NCBI GenBank assembly: GCA_002399735.1 | Contig: DHEF01000013.1 | Location: 1-47,797, forward strand | Source: Chitinophagaceae bacterium UBA4857 | Lineage (GTDB): Bacteria > Bacteroidota > Bacteroidia > Chitinophagales > Chitinophagaceae | DNA length: 47,797 bases | Direction: 5' to 3' | Part shown: piece by piece, positions 39,225 to 47,760 of the stretch | Layout: each line of letters begins with the position of its first letter | How positions within the stretch are numbered: the stretch's first letter is position 1 | Program-made: the position numbers and the translations under genes | The notes under the pieces: model-generated | What the model was told of the DNA's origin: nothing | The model's input: the letters and a program-made list of their open reading frames with translations, nothing else | The model's database searches: none

Positions 39225-39929
39225 ATGACTAAGGTATTTACAATTATCTGTTTTTCATTTTTATTGTCATGTTCTAATAATAAGAATTTTCTTTTCAAGA
39301 AAGATAAACCGTATTATATTATTACAAATGACGGAATACATAAGTTGAAATTTCAGAATGATAGTTTGTTTTTTGTAAGAGTATTTGAACCTGTATATGA
39401 TGCAAATAATTATTCTGACGAAAAAGAAGATGTAGCACGAATAATTTATCTTATAAAAGAAGTTGAAAATACAGAGGATAAAACAGTATTATTTTTGCAA
39501 AATGAAGGAACTAAGAATGCAGTAAAAAAGTGCTTTTTAATATTTGACTCAACAAAGAGTACACTCTCACTTTTACTTGAAGACACACTCTTTAAATCGA
39601 TAAAAGAGGCACGAAAATACATCCCCGATTTTGACAATAAATACTTTCTAACATTCTATAGTAAGGCGTCAATGAATAAATATAGTAGCTATGAAAGCAT
39701 ATTTACGCTTGATAGTTTATCGAAGGTTGATTTTGTGAGCGAATTCGTGGAAAAAATACAGAAAGATAAAGAAAGTGTAAATAATACAAAGATTAAAGGT
39801 CTTGCTTTTTTAGCGGTCAGAGATATTTTAACGAGTTGTTTTTTAAAAAGTAATTTGAACCCTTTTGTTGATATTGATAGTTTTGATGTTCTATTAAATA
39901 ACAATCAATTTGTAAAAGGACTTGATTAG
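39225..39929 (+). CDS. Lipoprotein, paralogue 1 of a tandem pair
   Basis: A 234-residue lipoprotein, lipobox LLSC (Cys16). The central block FDSTKSTLSLLLEDT with KSIKEARKYIPDFDNKYFLTFYSK, and a C-terminal LNPFVDIDSFD, recur in the next gene, so the pair arose by duplication. The rest is AT-rich. It starts 26 nt after the preceding gene. Function unknown; it is part of the same accessory cassette. Confidence 0.72.
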   Translation: MTKVFTIICFSFLLSCSNNKNFLFKKDKPYYIITNDGIHKLKFQNDSLFFVRVFEPVYDANNYSDEKEDVARIIYLIKEVENTEDKTVLFLQNEGTKNAVKKCFLIFDSTKSTLSLLLEDTLFKSIKEARKYIPDFDNKYFLTFYSKASMNKYSSYESIFTLDSLSKVDFVSEFVEKIQKDKESVNNTKIKGLAFLAVRDILTSCFLKSNLNPFVDIDSFDVLLNNNQFVKGLD

Positions 39930-40108
39930 GAGGGAAAGATCAGGTAGCTTCTTTTCCTTTAAAGAAATTTGATTCTTAACTCAAATAGGAATATACAAGA
40001 AAAATGAAAAAGGAATTAACCTCAAGTCGCGGTTGGTGTTTCTCTCCAACCACAATAATATATAATTTTGAGTACTGAAAAGAAGGAGTGAAATTTACTA
40101 ATTTATTC

Positions 40109-40813
40109 ATGCGCCTACCTGTTTTTTTATATTGTATACTCCTGATAACGATAAGTTGTAACTCAAATAATAAAATTATTTTTGGGAATAAACCTTTAGA
40201 GTATTATAGTTTTGTTGACAGTGCACTAGAAATAATAACGATAAGTGATGATAGTATAAATACTTCAAGAATCATTACTCCAGAAGGTGAGTATTTTAGC
40301 CCCAAGGACTCTAATAGTTTTCGTGTACAGGGAACTAGGACTAAAATTATTGAGTTGTTAGTGTCTGATTCACAAACTGTGGCATACACACAGAACGATA
40401 AAAAAGTAGGAAAGACGATTTTTCAGTTTGATTCATCAAAGAACACGTTATCAGTGTTATTGGAAGATACTTCATTTGATAATTTAAAATCTGCAAAAAA
40501 GTATAAACCAGATTTACAAACGACGTTTTTGTTTGATTACTATTCGAAAGATTATTTATCAAAGTTTCAGAATAAACCAAAAGTATATCATTGTGATAGT
40601 GTAACTATATACAGATTTATCAAAAAAATTCAAGATGAAATTAGCATAAATGAGAAGAAAATAATGAATACAATTGGGAAGGAAAGCTTGGTGTTTTTGT
40701 TGAAAGGAGAGTTACTTAATAAGACTTTGATTGCAATGGATTTAAACCCTTTTATAAGAACACGGTCAGATAGTTTAGATGCTATATTTGATATGATGCA
40801 AAATAGAAACTAA
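40109..40813 (+). CDS. Lipoprotein, paralogue 2 of a tandem pair
   Basis: A 234-residue lipoprotein (MRLPVFLYCILLITISC, lipobox TISC). It is clearly related to the preceding gene: FDSSKNTLSVLLEDTSF, LKSAKKYKPDL, DYYSKDYL, LNPFIRTRSDSLD. The ATG at 40109 is chosen over a GTG at 40088 because it starts the signal peptide; a GAAGGAG sequence lies about 22 nt upstream of it. 179 nt separate it from paralogue 1, containing a GGTTGG-CCAACC hairpin and no other gene. Confidence 0.7.
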   Translation: MRLPVFLYCILLITISCNSNNKIIFGNKPLEYYSFVDSALEIITISDDSINTSRIITPEGEYFSPKDSNSFRVQGTRTKIIELLVSDSQTVAYTQNDKKVGKTIFQFDSSKNTLSVLLEDTSFDNLKSAKKYKPDLQTTFLFDYYSKDYLSKFQNKPKVYHCDSVTIYRFIKKIQDEISINEKKIMNTIGKESLVFLLKGELLNKTLIAMDLNPFIRTRSDSLDAIFDMMQNRN

Positions 40814-40852
40814 TTTTTTTTTATCAACTATTTATACCTGAAAAGATGGTTA

Positions 40853-40891
40853 AGAAAGAGGCATTTGACTAGTAATCAAATGCCTCTTTCT
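40853..40891. terminator. Strong 16-bp stem hairpin terminator
   Basis: AGAAAGAGGCATTTGA and TCAAATGCCTCTTTCT pair perfectly around CTAGTAA. It stands between the convergent lipoprotein cassette and the small basic gene, followed by ATACTA words. Confidence 0.85.
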
Positions 40892-40927
40892 ATATACTAA
40901 ATATTGTATACTACATACTATTAAAAA

Positions 40928-41086
40928 CTAACTACCTCTTTGAGACCCGGTGTTAGATTGTTTGCTTACAAAACCACCGCTTTTAGGCTTTTGTATAAAC
41001 TTAGAACCAGCAGCGGCATTAGGTCCGGTGCTTTTTTTATCACCCTTTTTTTTATCCTTTCCTTTCTGTTGATTTAATAACGACAT
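40928..41086 (-). CDS. Small basic Gly/Ser/Lys-rich protein (52 residues)
   Basis: A frame reading MSLLNQQKGKDKKKGDKK then STGPNAAAGSKFIQKP and ending SNTGSQRGS, then a stop codon. It is too small for automatic long-frame detection, but the sequence is compositionally biased (lysine in the first half, then Gly/Ser/Asn) and resembles small basic proteins annotated in Chitinophagaceae. It lies 63 nt upstream of the DoxX gene stop on the same strand and may share its transcript. Function unknown. Confidence 0.55.
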   Translation of the reverse strand: MSLLNQQKGKDKKKGDKKSTGPNAAAGSKFIQKPKSGGFVSKQSNTGSQRGS

Positions 41087-41149
41087 GGTAAAATATTTTT
41101 ATAAATATAATGATTTTTTTAAAGTACTAACCACAGACCGCCGGTAAAA

Positions 41150-41563
41150 CTATTTACCAATCAGGCGATCTACACTAAAACGACCAGGACCTACTAATAA
41201 TATTACGCTAAACAACATTAAGAAAAGGCCTGCTGATTCACCATCTGCATATAGTCTGGCACCATGTGCACTAAAAAAGGCTACCGACATACAAATTATT
41301 AACGGAATAGATGACAGTCGGGTGAAAATACCCAGGATAATAAAAATAGCACAGAAGAATTCCGCAAAAATGGTCAGGGACAAAGAAACAGTTGGTCCTA
41401 GTCCGAATGGATCGGCAAAACCCTTTGCTAAAATGCTATTAAAGTTTTGTAACTTTTTTAAGCCATGCGCAATGGCCATAGCAGAACCTGCTACAACTCT
41501 TAATAATAACATGGCAACATCAAAAGAAGTAGCAGAATATTTAGTGCTGAAAAGCTTTTTCAT
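41150..41563 (-). CDS. DoxX-family membrane protein
   Basis: A 137-residue membrane protein with four hydrophobic segments, resembling DoxX/DoxD-like proteins: LLLRVVAGSAMAIAHGLKKL, LTIFAEFFCAIFIILGIFTRLSSIPLII, FSAHGARLYADGESAGLFLMLFSVILLVGPGRFSVDRLIG. Members are linked to redox or quinone chemistry in some phyla. The start at 41563 gives a proper N-terminus (MKKLFSTKYSATSFDVAML); the ORF upstream of it is non-family. A small basic gene follows on the same strand. Confidence 0.82.
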   Translation of the reverse strand: MKKLFSTKYSATSFDVAMLLLRVVAGSAMAIAHGLKKLQNFNSILAKGFADPFGLGPTVSLSLTIFAEFFCAIFIILGIFTRLSSIPLIICMSVAFFSAHGARLYADGESAGLFLMLFSVILLVGPGRFSVDRLIGK

Positions 41564-41727
41564 AAAGTAGTACGATTTTTTTGTTGCTGCAATATTAGGA
41601 AATTTATTTTCACCGAACATTGATATAGGTTAATAGTTCATAGGCAATTGACAAGTGACAGGTGACAATGGACAACGCAACTATGCGAAATTTACAGATT
41701 ATAATGAATGTTAAATATATACGACTC

Positions 41728-41814
41728 CGTCACCTCGACCATAGGGAGAGGTCTCCCGTACAGAATTACTTTAGTTACACAAGGAGTTTCCTCGCCTTAC
41801 TCGGAATGACGGTC
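41728..41814 (+). repeat. Bacteroidota REP-type repeat (GTCACCTCGACC ... CGGAATGACGG)
   Basis: The phrase CGTCACCTCGACCATAGGGA leads to GAGGTCTCCC and, 40 nt later, GGAGTTTCCTCGCCTTACTC and GGAATGACGG. Similar GTCATCTCGAC...GGAATGACG repeats are common in this phylum. Words such as GACAAGTGACAGGTGACA (41649) precede it. Confidence 0.6.
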
Positions 41815-41840
41815 GATGAAAATACATGACTCCGTCAATT

Positions 41841-41930
41841 AACACGATGATGATTAGCGAACGGGACGATGCAGTGTGCGACGCAAGTAAAGCTGATTAG
41901 CGTTACTACAGCCGGCAACATAAAAATAAT
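41841..41930 (-). repeat. Family I modular repeat
   Basis: Minus strand: ATGTTGCCGGCTGTAGTAAC, GCTAATCAGCTTTACTTGCG, TCGCACACTGCATCGTCCCG, TTCGCTAATC. It lies within the 516-base gap before the TPR gene, which has no gene of its own. Confidence 0.75.
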
Positions 41931-42079
41931 AACCCTGCTGTTGCATGGTTTTTGTAATGGAATGTTAAACATTGCCATTAAAGGCACTTATCCACAGGTG
42001 TTTGGAACGTTCTTTGGTCAGCGCTGAAATATTTTGAATATTGCAACGTTATCCTCACACGGTTTTAAAGGACTTAGGA

Positions 42080-45000
42080 ATGAAAAAAATATGCTTATTA
42101 GTTGGCACCGTTGCCAGTGTATATCTGGCACATGCTCAGCAATCACGATTTTATACGGATCCGCAGGACAGGTTTAAAGAGGCAAAAGAATATTTTCAGA
42201 AGGAGCAGTACAGCCTGGCCTATCCGATTTTTAAAGAGTTAAAGGCCGGTACTGCCGAAACGCAGGCTGTAAACCTGCCCGTTACTACACAGGAATTAAA
42301 TTACTATACGCTGGTTTGCGCACTAAAGCAAAATGAGGAAACAGCGGTTAACAAAGCCATTGATTATATTGACCTGGAAAAGAACAGTGCCCGTTCGCAA
42401 ATGCTGGCTTACCATTTGGGCGAGTATTATTTCAGGGAAAAGAAATACAGGGAGGCAGCGAACTTTTACGAGCAGGCTAATATTGCCAACCTGAGCAATA
42501 GTGAAATAAGTACCATGAAATTTCATCAGGGATATGCTTATTTTACCATGCAACAGTTTGACAGGGCAAGACCTTTGTTTAATGCGGTACGCAGTTTAAA
42601 AAACGATCCTAATTATTTAGATGCCAATTATTATTATGGCATATTGGCGTTTAAGGAAGGGAAATATACGGATGCATTACAAAGCTTTAAAATTGTAGAA
42701 AATGAAGATGGCTACAATACAGTTGTACCTTATTATATAGCCCAGATTTATTACATACAAGGCAAACGTGAAGAGGCTTTAAAGTATGCTGAGGCAAAAA
42801 TTAAAACCGGGCAATCGCAGTTTTATGATTTAGAGTTAAAACAAATGATTGGCCATGCTTATTTTGAACAAAAAGAATATGCGAAGGCTTTACCATATTT
42901 AGAAGATTATGTAGCCAAAACGGAGAAGGTAAGAAGAGAAGATATTTATGAATTATCCTACTGTTATTACCAAGCCGGTAATTTAAACAAAGCAATTGAA
43001 GGGTTTAAACAGTTAAGCGGAAAGGAAGATGGATTAAGTCAGCACGCTATGTATTTATTAGGCGATGCTTATTTAAAAACCGGCCAGAAAGCCAATGCCC
43101 GTAATGCATTTTTATTTTGTACCGCTAACAGCAGTAATGCCGAACAAAAGGAAATTGCTAAATTTCAGTACGCCAAACTTTCTTACGAGTTGGGCTATCA
43201 GGATGAGGCGTTAAACGGATTAAAATCTTTCCTGACAGAGTATCCAAAATCAACGTACATAACCGAAGCACAGGAGTTATTGGTAGCGGTTTTAGCAAAT
43301 ACCAATAACTATAAAGATGCCTTGGTATTAATGGAAGGCTTAAAATCGCCAACCGAAAATGCCAAACGTTTATATCCACGTATATTATATGGTCGTTCAA
43401 CGGAGTTGGTAAACGATGGCCGCTTTTCGGAAGCCAATACATTATTGGATAAAGCTTTAAAAGATCCTTACAACGGAAGTGTGTTACCGTTAATATCTTT
43501 CTGGAAAGCGGAGCTGGCTTATCGTACCAATAAAATTGATGATGCGATTAAGTATTACAATGCTTATCTGGATGGCGGATCGCCAACAAGTGGTGAAGCT
43601 ACACCGGTAGCTGCCAGGTATAATTTAGGTTATTGTTATTTAAGAAAAGAAAACTACCAGGTGGCTTTGGATAAGTTTGAGCCTATTGGTAAAAACGCTT
43701 CTTTACGTTCCGATGCGATGACACAGGATGCTTACCTGCGTACAGGTGACTGTTACTTTATGCTTAAGAATTATGCAAAAGCAAAAGTTATTTATGATAA
43801 TGTAGTTAAATTTTCCTGGCCGGCGGAGGATTATGCTACTTTTCAGAATGCTATGATTGCCGGTATTAGAAGCACCGCTGAAAAGAGAAGTTTAATGACG
43901 ACCATGACACGTAAGTTTCCTGAATCGTCGTTGGTAACGGATGCTAATATGGAAATAGCCAACTCATTAATTAGTGATGAGAAGTACACAGAAGCTATTA
44001 CTTACCTGGATAAAGTGGTGCGCCAATCGGGTAATGCCAGTAAAAAACCGGAAGCACTATTAAAAATGGGTATTGCGGCCTATAACTTGAATAACAGTGC
44101 TGATGCGGTGAAATATTACAAAGCTTTGATAGGACAATATCCTAACTCGCCTGAAGCGGCCGATGCAATGGAGAATATTAAAGTGGTATATGTAAATGAC
44201 AATCGCCCTGAAGAATATGCGGCGTATATGAAACAAATGGGTAAACCTATCAGTGTTAATACTGAAGATTCGCTTACTTATTTTGTAGCTGATAACCACT
44301 ATCAGGCTAATAATGTAAATGCGGCTTTAACGGCCTATAATAATTACCTGCAAAAATTCCCCAACGGTGCTTATGCTATTGATGCCAACTATTACCGTGG
44401 TGATATTTACAGTGATAAGAAGGATTGGAATAATGCATTAGCGGCTTTCACGTATGTGGCCGATAATGCACCTAATAAATATGCTGAAGGTGCTGTATTG
44501 GAAGTTGCCCGACTAAACTTTTTTGAGAAAAAGGATTATGTAAAAGCCGAAGCATATTACAAACAATTAACGGAACTGGCCTCCAGCCAGGAAAACAAAC
44601 TGGAAGCGATGCGTGGTTTATTACGTAGCCAGTACCAGTTAAAAAAATGGAGCGAAGCCGTAGCCAATGCTAAGGAGTTAACAGTAGCCAAAGGCAGTAG
44701 CTCGGATGATAAAGCATTAGCCAATATGGCCATTGCAAAATCGGCGCAAATAGAAGGTAACTACAACCAGGCCATTGCTACTTTTAAAACAGTAGTAAGC
44801 CAGAACAAAGCAGCCTTAGCCGCCGAAGCCCGTTACGAAATTGCCAATAGCTGGCTGGCATTGGATAAATTATCGGATGCAGAAAAAGCCGCTTTTGAAA
44901 CCATTAATAAGTCGGGTTCTTATGGTTATTGGGTAACCAAATCGTACATATTATTGGGCGATGTATATTTTAAACAAAAGGATTATTTCAATGCCAAAGC

Positions 45001-45112
45001 TACCTTCCAGAGTGTAGTAGATAATAGTTTGGATGCTGACCTGCAAAGCGAAGCAAAAACCAAACTGGCGCAGGCTGCTGCTGAAGAACAAAAAGCAAGC
45101 AGGTTTAATTAA
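42080..45112 (+). CDS. Large TPR protein, exported
   Basis: A 1010-residue protein with a signal peptide (1-19, ending AHAQ) followed by many tetratricopeptide repeats over almost all of its length (for example FHQGYAYFTMQQFDRARPLF, YYIAQIYYIQGKREEALKYAE, YNLGYCYLRKENYQVALDKFE, LLGDVYFKQKDYFNAKATF). The start at 42080 is the signal-peptide ATG; an upstream ATG at 42041 adds a polar extension. It is 40 nt upstream of an outer-membrane barrel gene, the order TPR/barrel/HU-CCDC81 being conserved in Bacteroidota. A periplasmic scaffold for the barrel is likely. Confidence 0.85.
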   Translation: MKKICLLVGTVASVYLAHAQQSRFYTDPQDRFKEAKEYFQKEQYSLAYPIFKELKAGTAETQAVNLPVTTQELNYYTLVCALKQNEETAVNKAIDYIDLEKNSARSQMLAYHLGEYYFREKKYREAANFYEQANIANLSNSEISTMKFHQGYAYFTMQQFDRARPLFNAVRSLKNDPNYLDANYYYGILAFKEGKYTDALQSFKIVENEDGYNTVVPYYIAQIYYIQGKREEALKYAEAKIKTGQSQFYDLELKQMIGHAYFEQKEYAKALPYLEDYVAKTEKVRREDIYELSYCYYQAGNLNKAIEGFKQLSGKEDGLSQHAMYLLGDAYLKTGQKANARNAFLFCTANSSNAEQKEIAKFQYAKLSYELGYQDEALNGLKSFLTEYPKSTYITEAQELLVAVLANTNNYKDALVLMEGLKSPTENAKRLYPRILYGRSTELVNDGRFSEANTLLDKALKDPYNGSVLPLISFWKAELAYRTNKIDDAIKYYNAYLDGGSPTSGEATPVAARYNLGYCYLRKENYQVALDKFEPIGKNASLRSDAMTQDAYLRTGDCYFMLKNYAKAKVIYDNVVKFSWPAEDYATFQNAMIAGIRSTAEKRSLMTTMTRKFPESSLVTDANMEIANSLISDEKYTEAITYLDKVVRQSGNASKKPEALLKMGIAAYNLNNSADAVKYYKALIGQYPNSPEAADAMENIKVVYVNDNRPEEYAAYMKQMGKPISVNTEDSLTYFVADNHYQANNVNAALTAYNNYLQKFPNGAYAIDANYYRGDIYSDKKDWNNALAAFTYVADNAPNKYAEGAVLEVARLNFFEKKDYVKAEAYYKQLTELASSQENKLEAMRGLLRSQYQLKKWSEAVANAKELTVAKGSSSDDKALANMAIAKSAQIEGNYNQAIATFKTVVSQNKAALAAEARYEIANSWLALDKLSDAEKAAFETINKSGSYGYWVTKSYILLGDVYFKQKDYFNAKATFQSVVDNSLDADLQSEAKTKLAQAAAEEQKASRFN

Positions 45113-45152
45113 TTGAAATTTTTGTTACTGTCTTAAATAGCTATTACAACAG

Positions 45153-46820
45153 ATGAAACATATAAATAAACCGGTAGTATTGTCGTTATTGTTGCTAAGT
45201 GCAACAGCTATGGTGCAGGCGCAGGATACCACACGCAAACGTTCGGTAGAAATTACTTCGGCATTTAAACCTGTATTAAGGGAGAGTGCTAAAATTAATT
45301 TTAACGCTACACCGCCTCAACCCGATACAACAAAACCTGTATTACAATACAATGTGCCTAATCAGCATTTGTTGTTCGATTATCAACCCGGTGCATTAAC
45401 ACCGTTGGCATTACAACATGATACTGCCGGTGTGTGGAACAGTAGCAACTATATTAAAGCCGGTTTTGGTACATTGAAAACGCCTTACGTACAAGCAGGA
45501 TTTTCATTTGGTGATGGCAGTACTGCCGGAGCAGAGATATTTGCCAAATACACTTCGTCAAACGGTAAAAGAGAGTACCAGCAAAATGCCAATGCACAGG
45601 CAAGGGTAACGGCATTTTATAAAACAGCCAAAGATTTAGAATGGTCCGGTGGTGTTGGTTTTAAAGCCGATCGTTTATATAAATATGGCTACCAGCCGGA
45701 AACATTGTCCTTTCCCAAAGACTCATTAAGACAACAGTTTAATACTTTTTCAGGACGTATTATGTTACGCAACCTGCGGGAAACAAATTTTGCCTTAAGT
45801 TATGCACCGGAGTTAAAGATTGATGTGTTCTCCGACCATCTTAAAAACAGCGAAAGCAATACTGTTTTAAACCTGCCTTTAGAAAAAAATATCAATAGCG
45901 ACTTTGCGGTAAATCTTGCATTAGCTTTTGATATGACACGTTTATCCCGCGACAAACAAAAGGCTATTAACAATACCATTTTTTATGTAGCACCGGGTAT
46001 TACGTATAAGTCGGAAAAGTTTTTAGCGCAAGTGGGCATCAGACCAAGTTGGGATAACAGCGAGTTTAAAATGTTCCCCAACATCTTAGCTGAGTATGCA
46101 CTTGCCGATAAGCAATTTGTGGTACATGGTGGTTGGACAGGGCATATGCGTAAAACATCTTACCAGTCACTTGCAGCACAAAACCCATGGATATGGGCAC
46201 CAGGTGAATTAAGAAACACCTGGGTTGAAGAAGTGTTTGGTGGTATTAAAGGCACCTTGGTCGATCATTTTATTTACAGTGCTAAAGTAGGTGTAAATAA
46301 ACTGCATAACCAGCAGTTGTTTATTAATGATACAGCAATTGTTGGTGGTATGCCTTCCGATGGAAAATCGTTCAGAATTGTGAACCAGGATAATATGAAT
46401 GTGATTGTAATGGGTGGTGAATTAGGTTATACAGTTGAAGAAAGATTTTCGGCTACTGCCGGCATTACTCTAAACCAGTTTACAAAATTAAAAGGCAACA
46501 ATGCAAAAGCATGGGGTATGTTGCCCATGGAAATGAACGCCAATATACGTGCCCAGATTATTAAGGACCTTTGGTTAAAAGTAGATATGTTTGGTTGGGA
46601 TGGTGCACATTTTGTGCGTCCGGACGGAAGCAGTACCAAGTTAAAAGGTGCCTTTGATTTAAATGCAGGCCTGGAGTTTAAAGTATGGAACAATATTAGC
46701 CTGTGGACGCAGTTTAACAATATTACCAATCAGGAGTACCAACGTTGGAACCAATATCCTGTTTATGGCTTTAACTTTGTTGGCGGTATCGTATATTCGT
46801 TCGACAAAAAAAATAAATAA
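45153..46820 (+). CDS. Outer-membrane beta-barrel (TonB-receptor-like, no plug)
   Basis: A 555-residue protein with a signal peptide (1-24). It has the N-terminal KRSVEITSAFKPVLRESAKINFNATP linker and many barrel strands, ending in the receptor-like segment LWTQFNNITNQEYQRWNQYPVYGFNFVGGIVYSF. The usual plug motifs of TonB receptors are absent. It follows the TPR gene by 40 nt, and its stop codon overlaps the next start by one base. The substrate or assembly role is unknown; the neighbourhood suggests an envelope complex with the TPR and HU-CCDC81 proteins. Confidence 0.78.
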   Translation: MKHINKPVVLSLLLLSATAMVQAQDTTRKRSVEITSAFKPVLRESAKINFNATPPQPDTTKPVLQYNVPNQHLLFDYQPGALTPLALQHDTAGVWNSSNYIKAGFGTLKTPYVQAGFSFGDGSTAGAEIFAKYTSSNGKREYQQNANAQARVTAFYKTAKDLEWSGGVGFKADRLYKYGYQPETLSFPKDSLRQQFNTFSGRIMLRNLRETNFALSYAPELKIDVFSDHLKNSESNTVLNLPLEKNINSDFAVNLALAFDMTRLSRDKQKAINNTIFYVAPGITYKSEKFLAQVGIRPSWDNSEFKMFPNILAEYALADKQFVVHGGWTGHMRKTSYQSLAAQNPWIWAPGELRNTWVEEVFGGIKGTLVDHFIYSAKVGVNKLHNQQLFINDTAIVGGMPSDGKSFRIVNQDNMNVIVMGGELGYTVEERFSATAGITLNQFTKLKGNNAKAWGMLPMEMNANIRAQIIKDLWLKVDMFGWDGAHFVRPDGSSTKLKGAFDLNAGLEFKVWNNISLWTQFNNITNQEYQRWNQYPVYGFNFVGGIVYSFDKKNK

Positions 46821-47422
46821 TGTACCAGCAGTTATATCGCTATCTTATACAACACCAACAATTGCAATTACCGGGCATTGGTACACTGTTACTGCAACAG
46901 TCCGATGCGGTGATAAATGTAGTTGATCACAGTATTACAGCAGGTACTTATCAGGTTAATCTTACCAATGATAATGCGACTACCGCACCCATAAAATTAT
47001 ATAATTGGGTGGCCGGTGCATTTAATATAACCGAAAGAGAGGCCATTGTTAAATACAACGATTTTGTTTTTGATTTGCAACAGCAATTACAAAACGGTAC
47101 CGTAATAAACTGGCAACAGGTAGGTGTATTTACCGGCGGTTTAGCAGGCAGTATAAAATTTGATAGTACGGTTAAACAATTTACCAGTGGTCATGCAGTA
47201 ACAGCACATAAAGTAAAACGTGACCAGGCTTTACATACCATCAGGGTAGGCGAGCAGGAAAAAACTTCTGCCGAAATGATTGAGTTGTTGGCACCACAAA
47301 CCACCACCCGTGATGTTTGGATGATTGTTGCTTACGTTTTATTAGGATTGTCGTTGGCTTTTGTAATTTGGTATTTAGCCACGCAGCATGGTATAGGTAA
47401 TCAAACAACTTTATTTCCGTAG
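46820..47422 (+). CDS. HU-CCDC81-type protein with C-terminal transmembrane anchor
   Basis: A 200-residue protein whose first 130 residues resemble the two prokaryotic CCDC81-HU domains: YRYLIQHQQLQLPGIGTLLL, IKLYNWVAGAFNITEREAIVKYNDFVFDLQQQLQ and VINWQQVGVFTGGLAGSIKF. One transmembrane segment is at about 168-187. In Bacteroidota full-length relatives carry a periplasmic SPOR domain after the anchor; here the protein ends 13 residues after it. The first base of its ATG is the last base of the preceding TAA (TAATG), showing tight coupling. Confidence 0.82.
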   Translation: MYQQLYRYLIQHQQLQLPGIGTLLLQQSDAVINVVDHSITAGTYQVNLTNDNATTAPIKLYNWVAGAFNITEREAIVKYNDFVFDLQQQLQNGTVINWQQVGVFTGGLAGSIKFDSTVKQFTSGHAVTAHKVKRDQALHTIRVGEQEKTSAEMIELLAPQTTTRDVWMIVAYVLLGLSLAFVIWYLATQHGIGNQTTLFP

Positions 47423-47433
47423 TTTTTTATTTT

Positions 47434-47474
47434 AGTTATCAGCAGCAGTACTACTAATCATCATCCCTTGCAAT
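47434..47474 (+). repeat. Family I modular repeat, truncated
   Basis: GTTATCAGCAGCAGTACTAC, TAATCATCATCCCTTGC, then it breaks off into unrelated sequence (AATCCGATAGGATTGGG). Confidence 0.7.
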
Positions 47475-47590
47475 CCGATAGGATTGGGCTTAAATTTATT
47501 TCCAGAGGAAATGAATTTAAGCCTCACTTTTCAACTGTAGGAATACTAATGAGCAAATTACACTCAAGTTTACAAATCATTACATAAAGA

Positions 47591-47614
47591 AAAAGCCCTG
47601 TTAACAGGGCTTTT
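47591..47614. terminator. 24-bp perfect palindromic terminator
   Basis: AAAAGCCCTG and CAGGGCTTTT surround TTAA, followed by ATTATTTT. It is 169 nt after the HU-CCDC81 stop and can end transcription from either side. Confidence 0.8.
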
Positions 47615-47631
47615 ATTATTTTATGGTTGGT

Positions 47632-47760
47632 TACTTGCACAATAATGCTGAATAGAATTACCGAACGGCCCCGATTAAAATACGGGGTACTGCCCCGAAT
47701 CAAACGCACCTTGCTAAGCTCGGGGTTAGAAACATAATGCCCAATAGAATTGTTGCAGCA
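47632..47760 (-). repeat. Composite family I module, inverted partner of 21243-21366
   Basis: The minus strand repeats the 70-base segment (68 of 70 matches) and both boundary modules; see the entry at 21243. Confidence 0.85.

Noticed and set aside
40010..40078. 24-codon frame MKKELTSSRG in the 39.9-40.1 kb gap
   Set aside because: Too short, no context, and it contains the GGTTGG hairpin.
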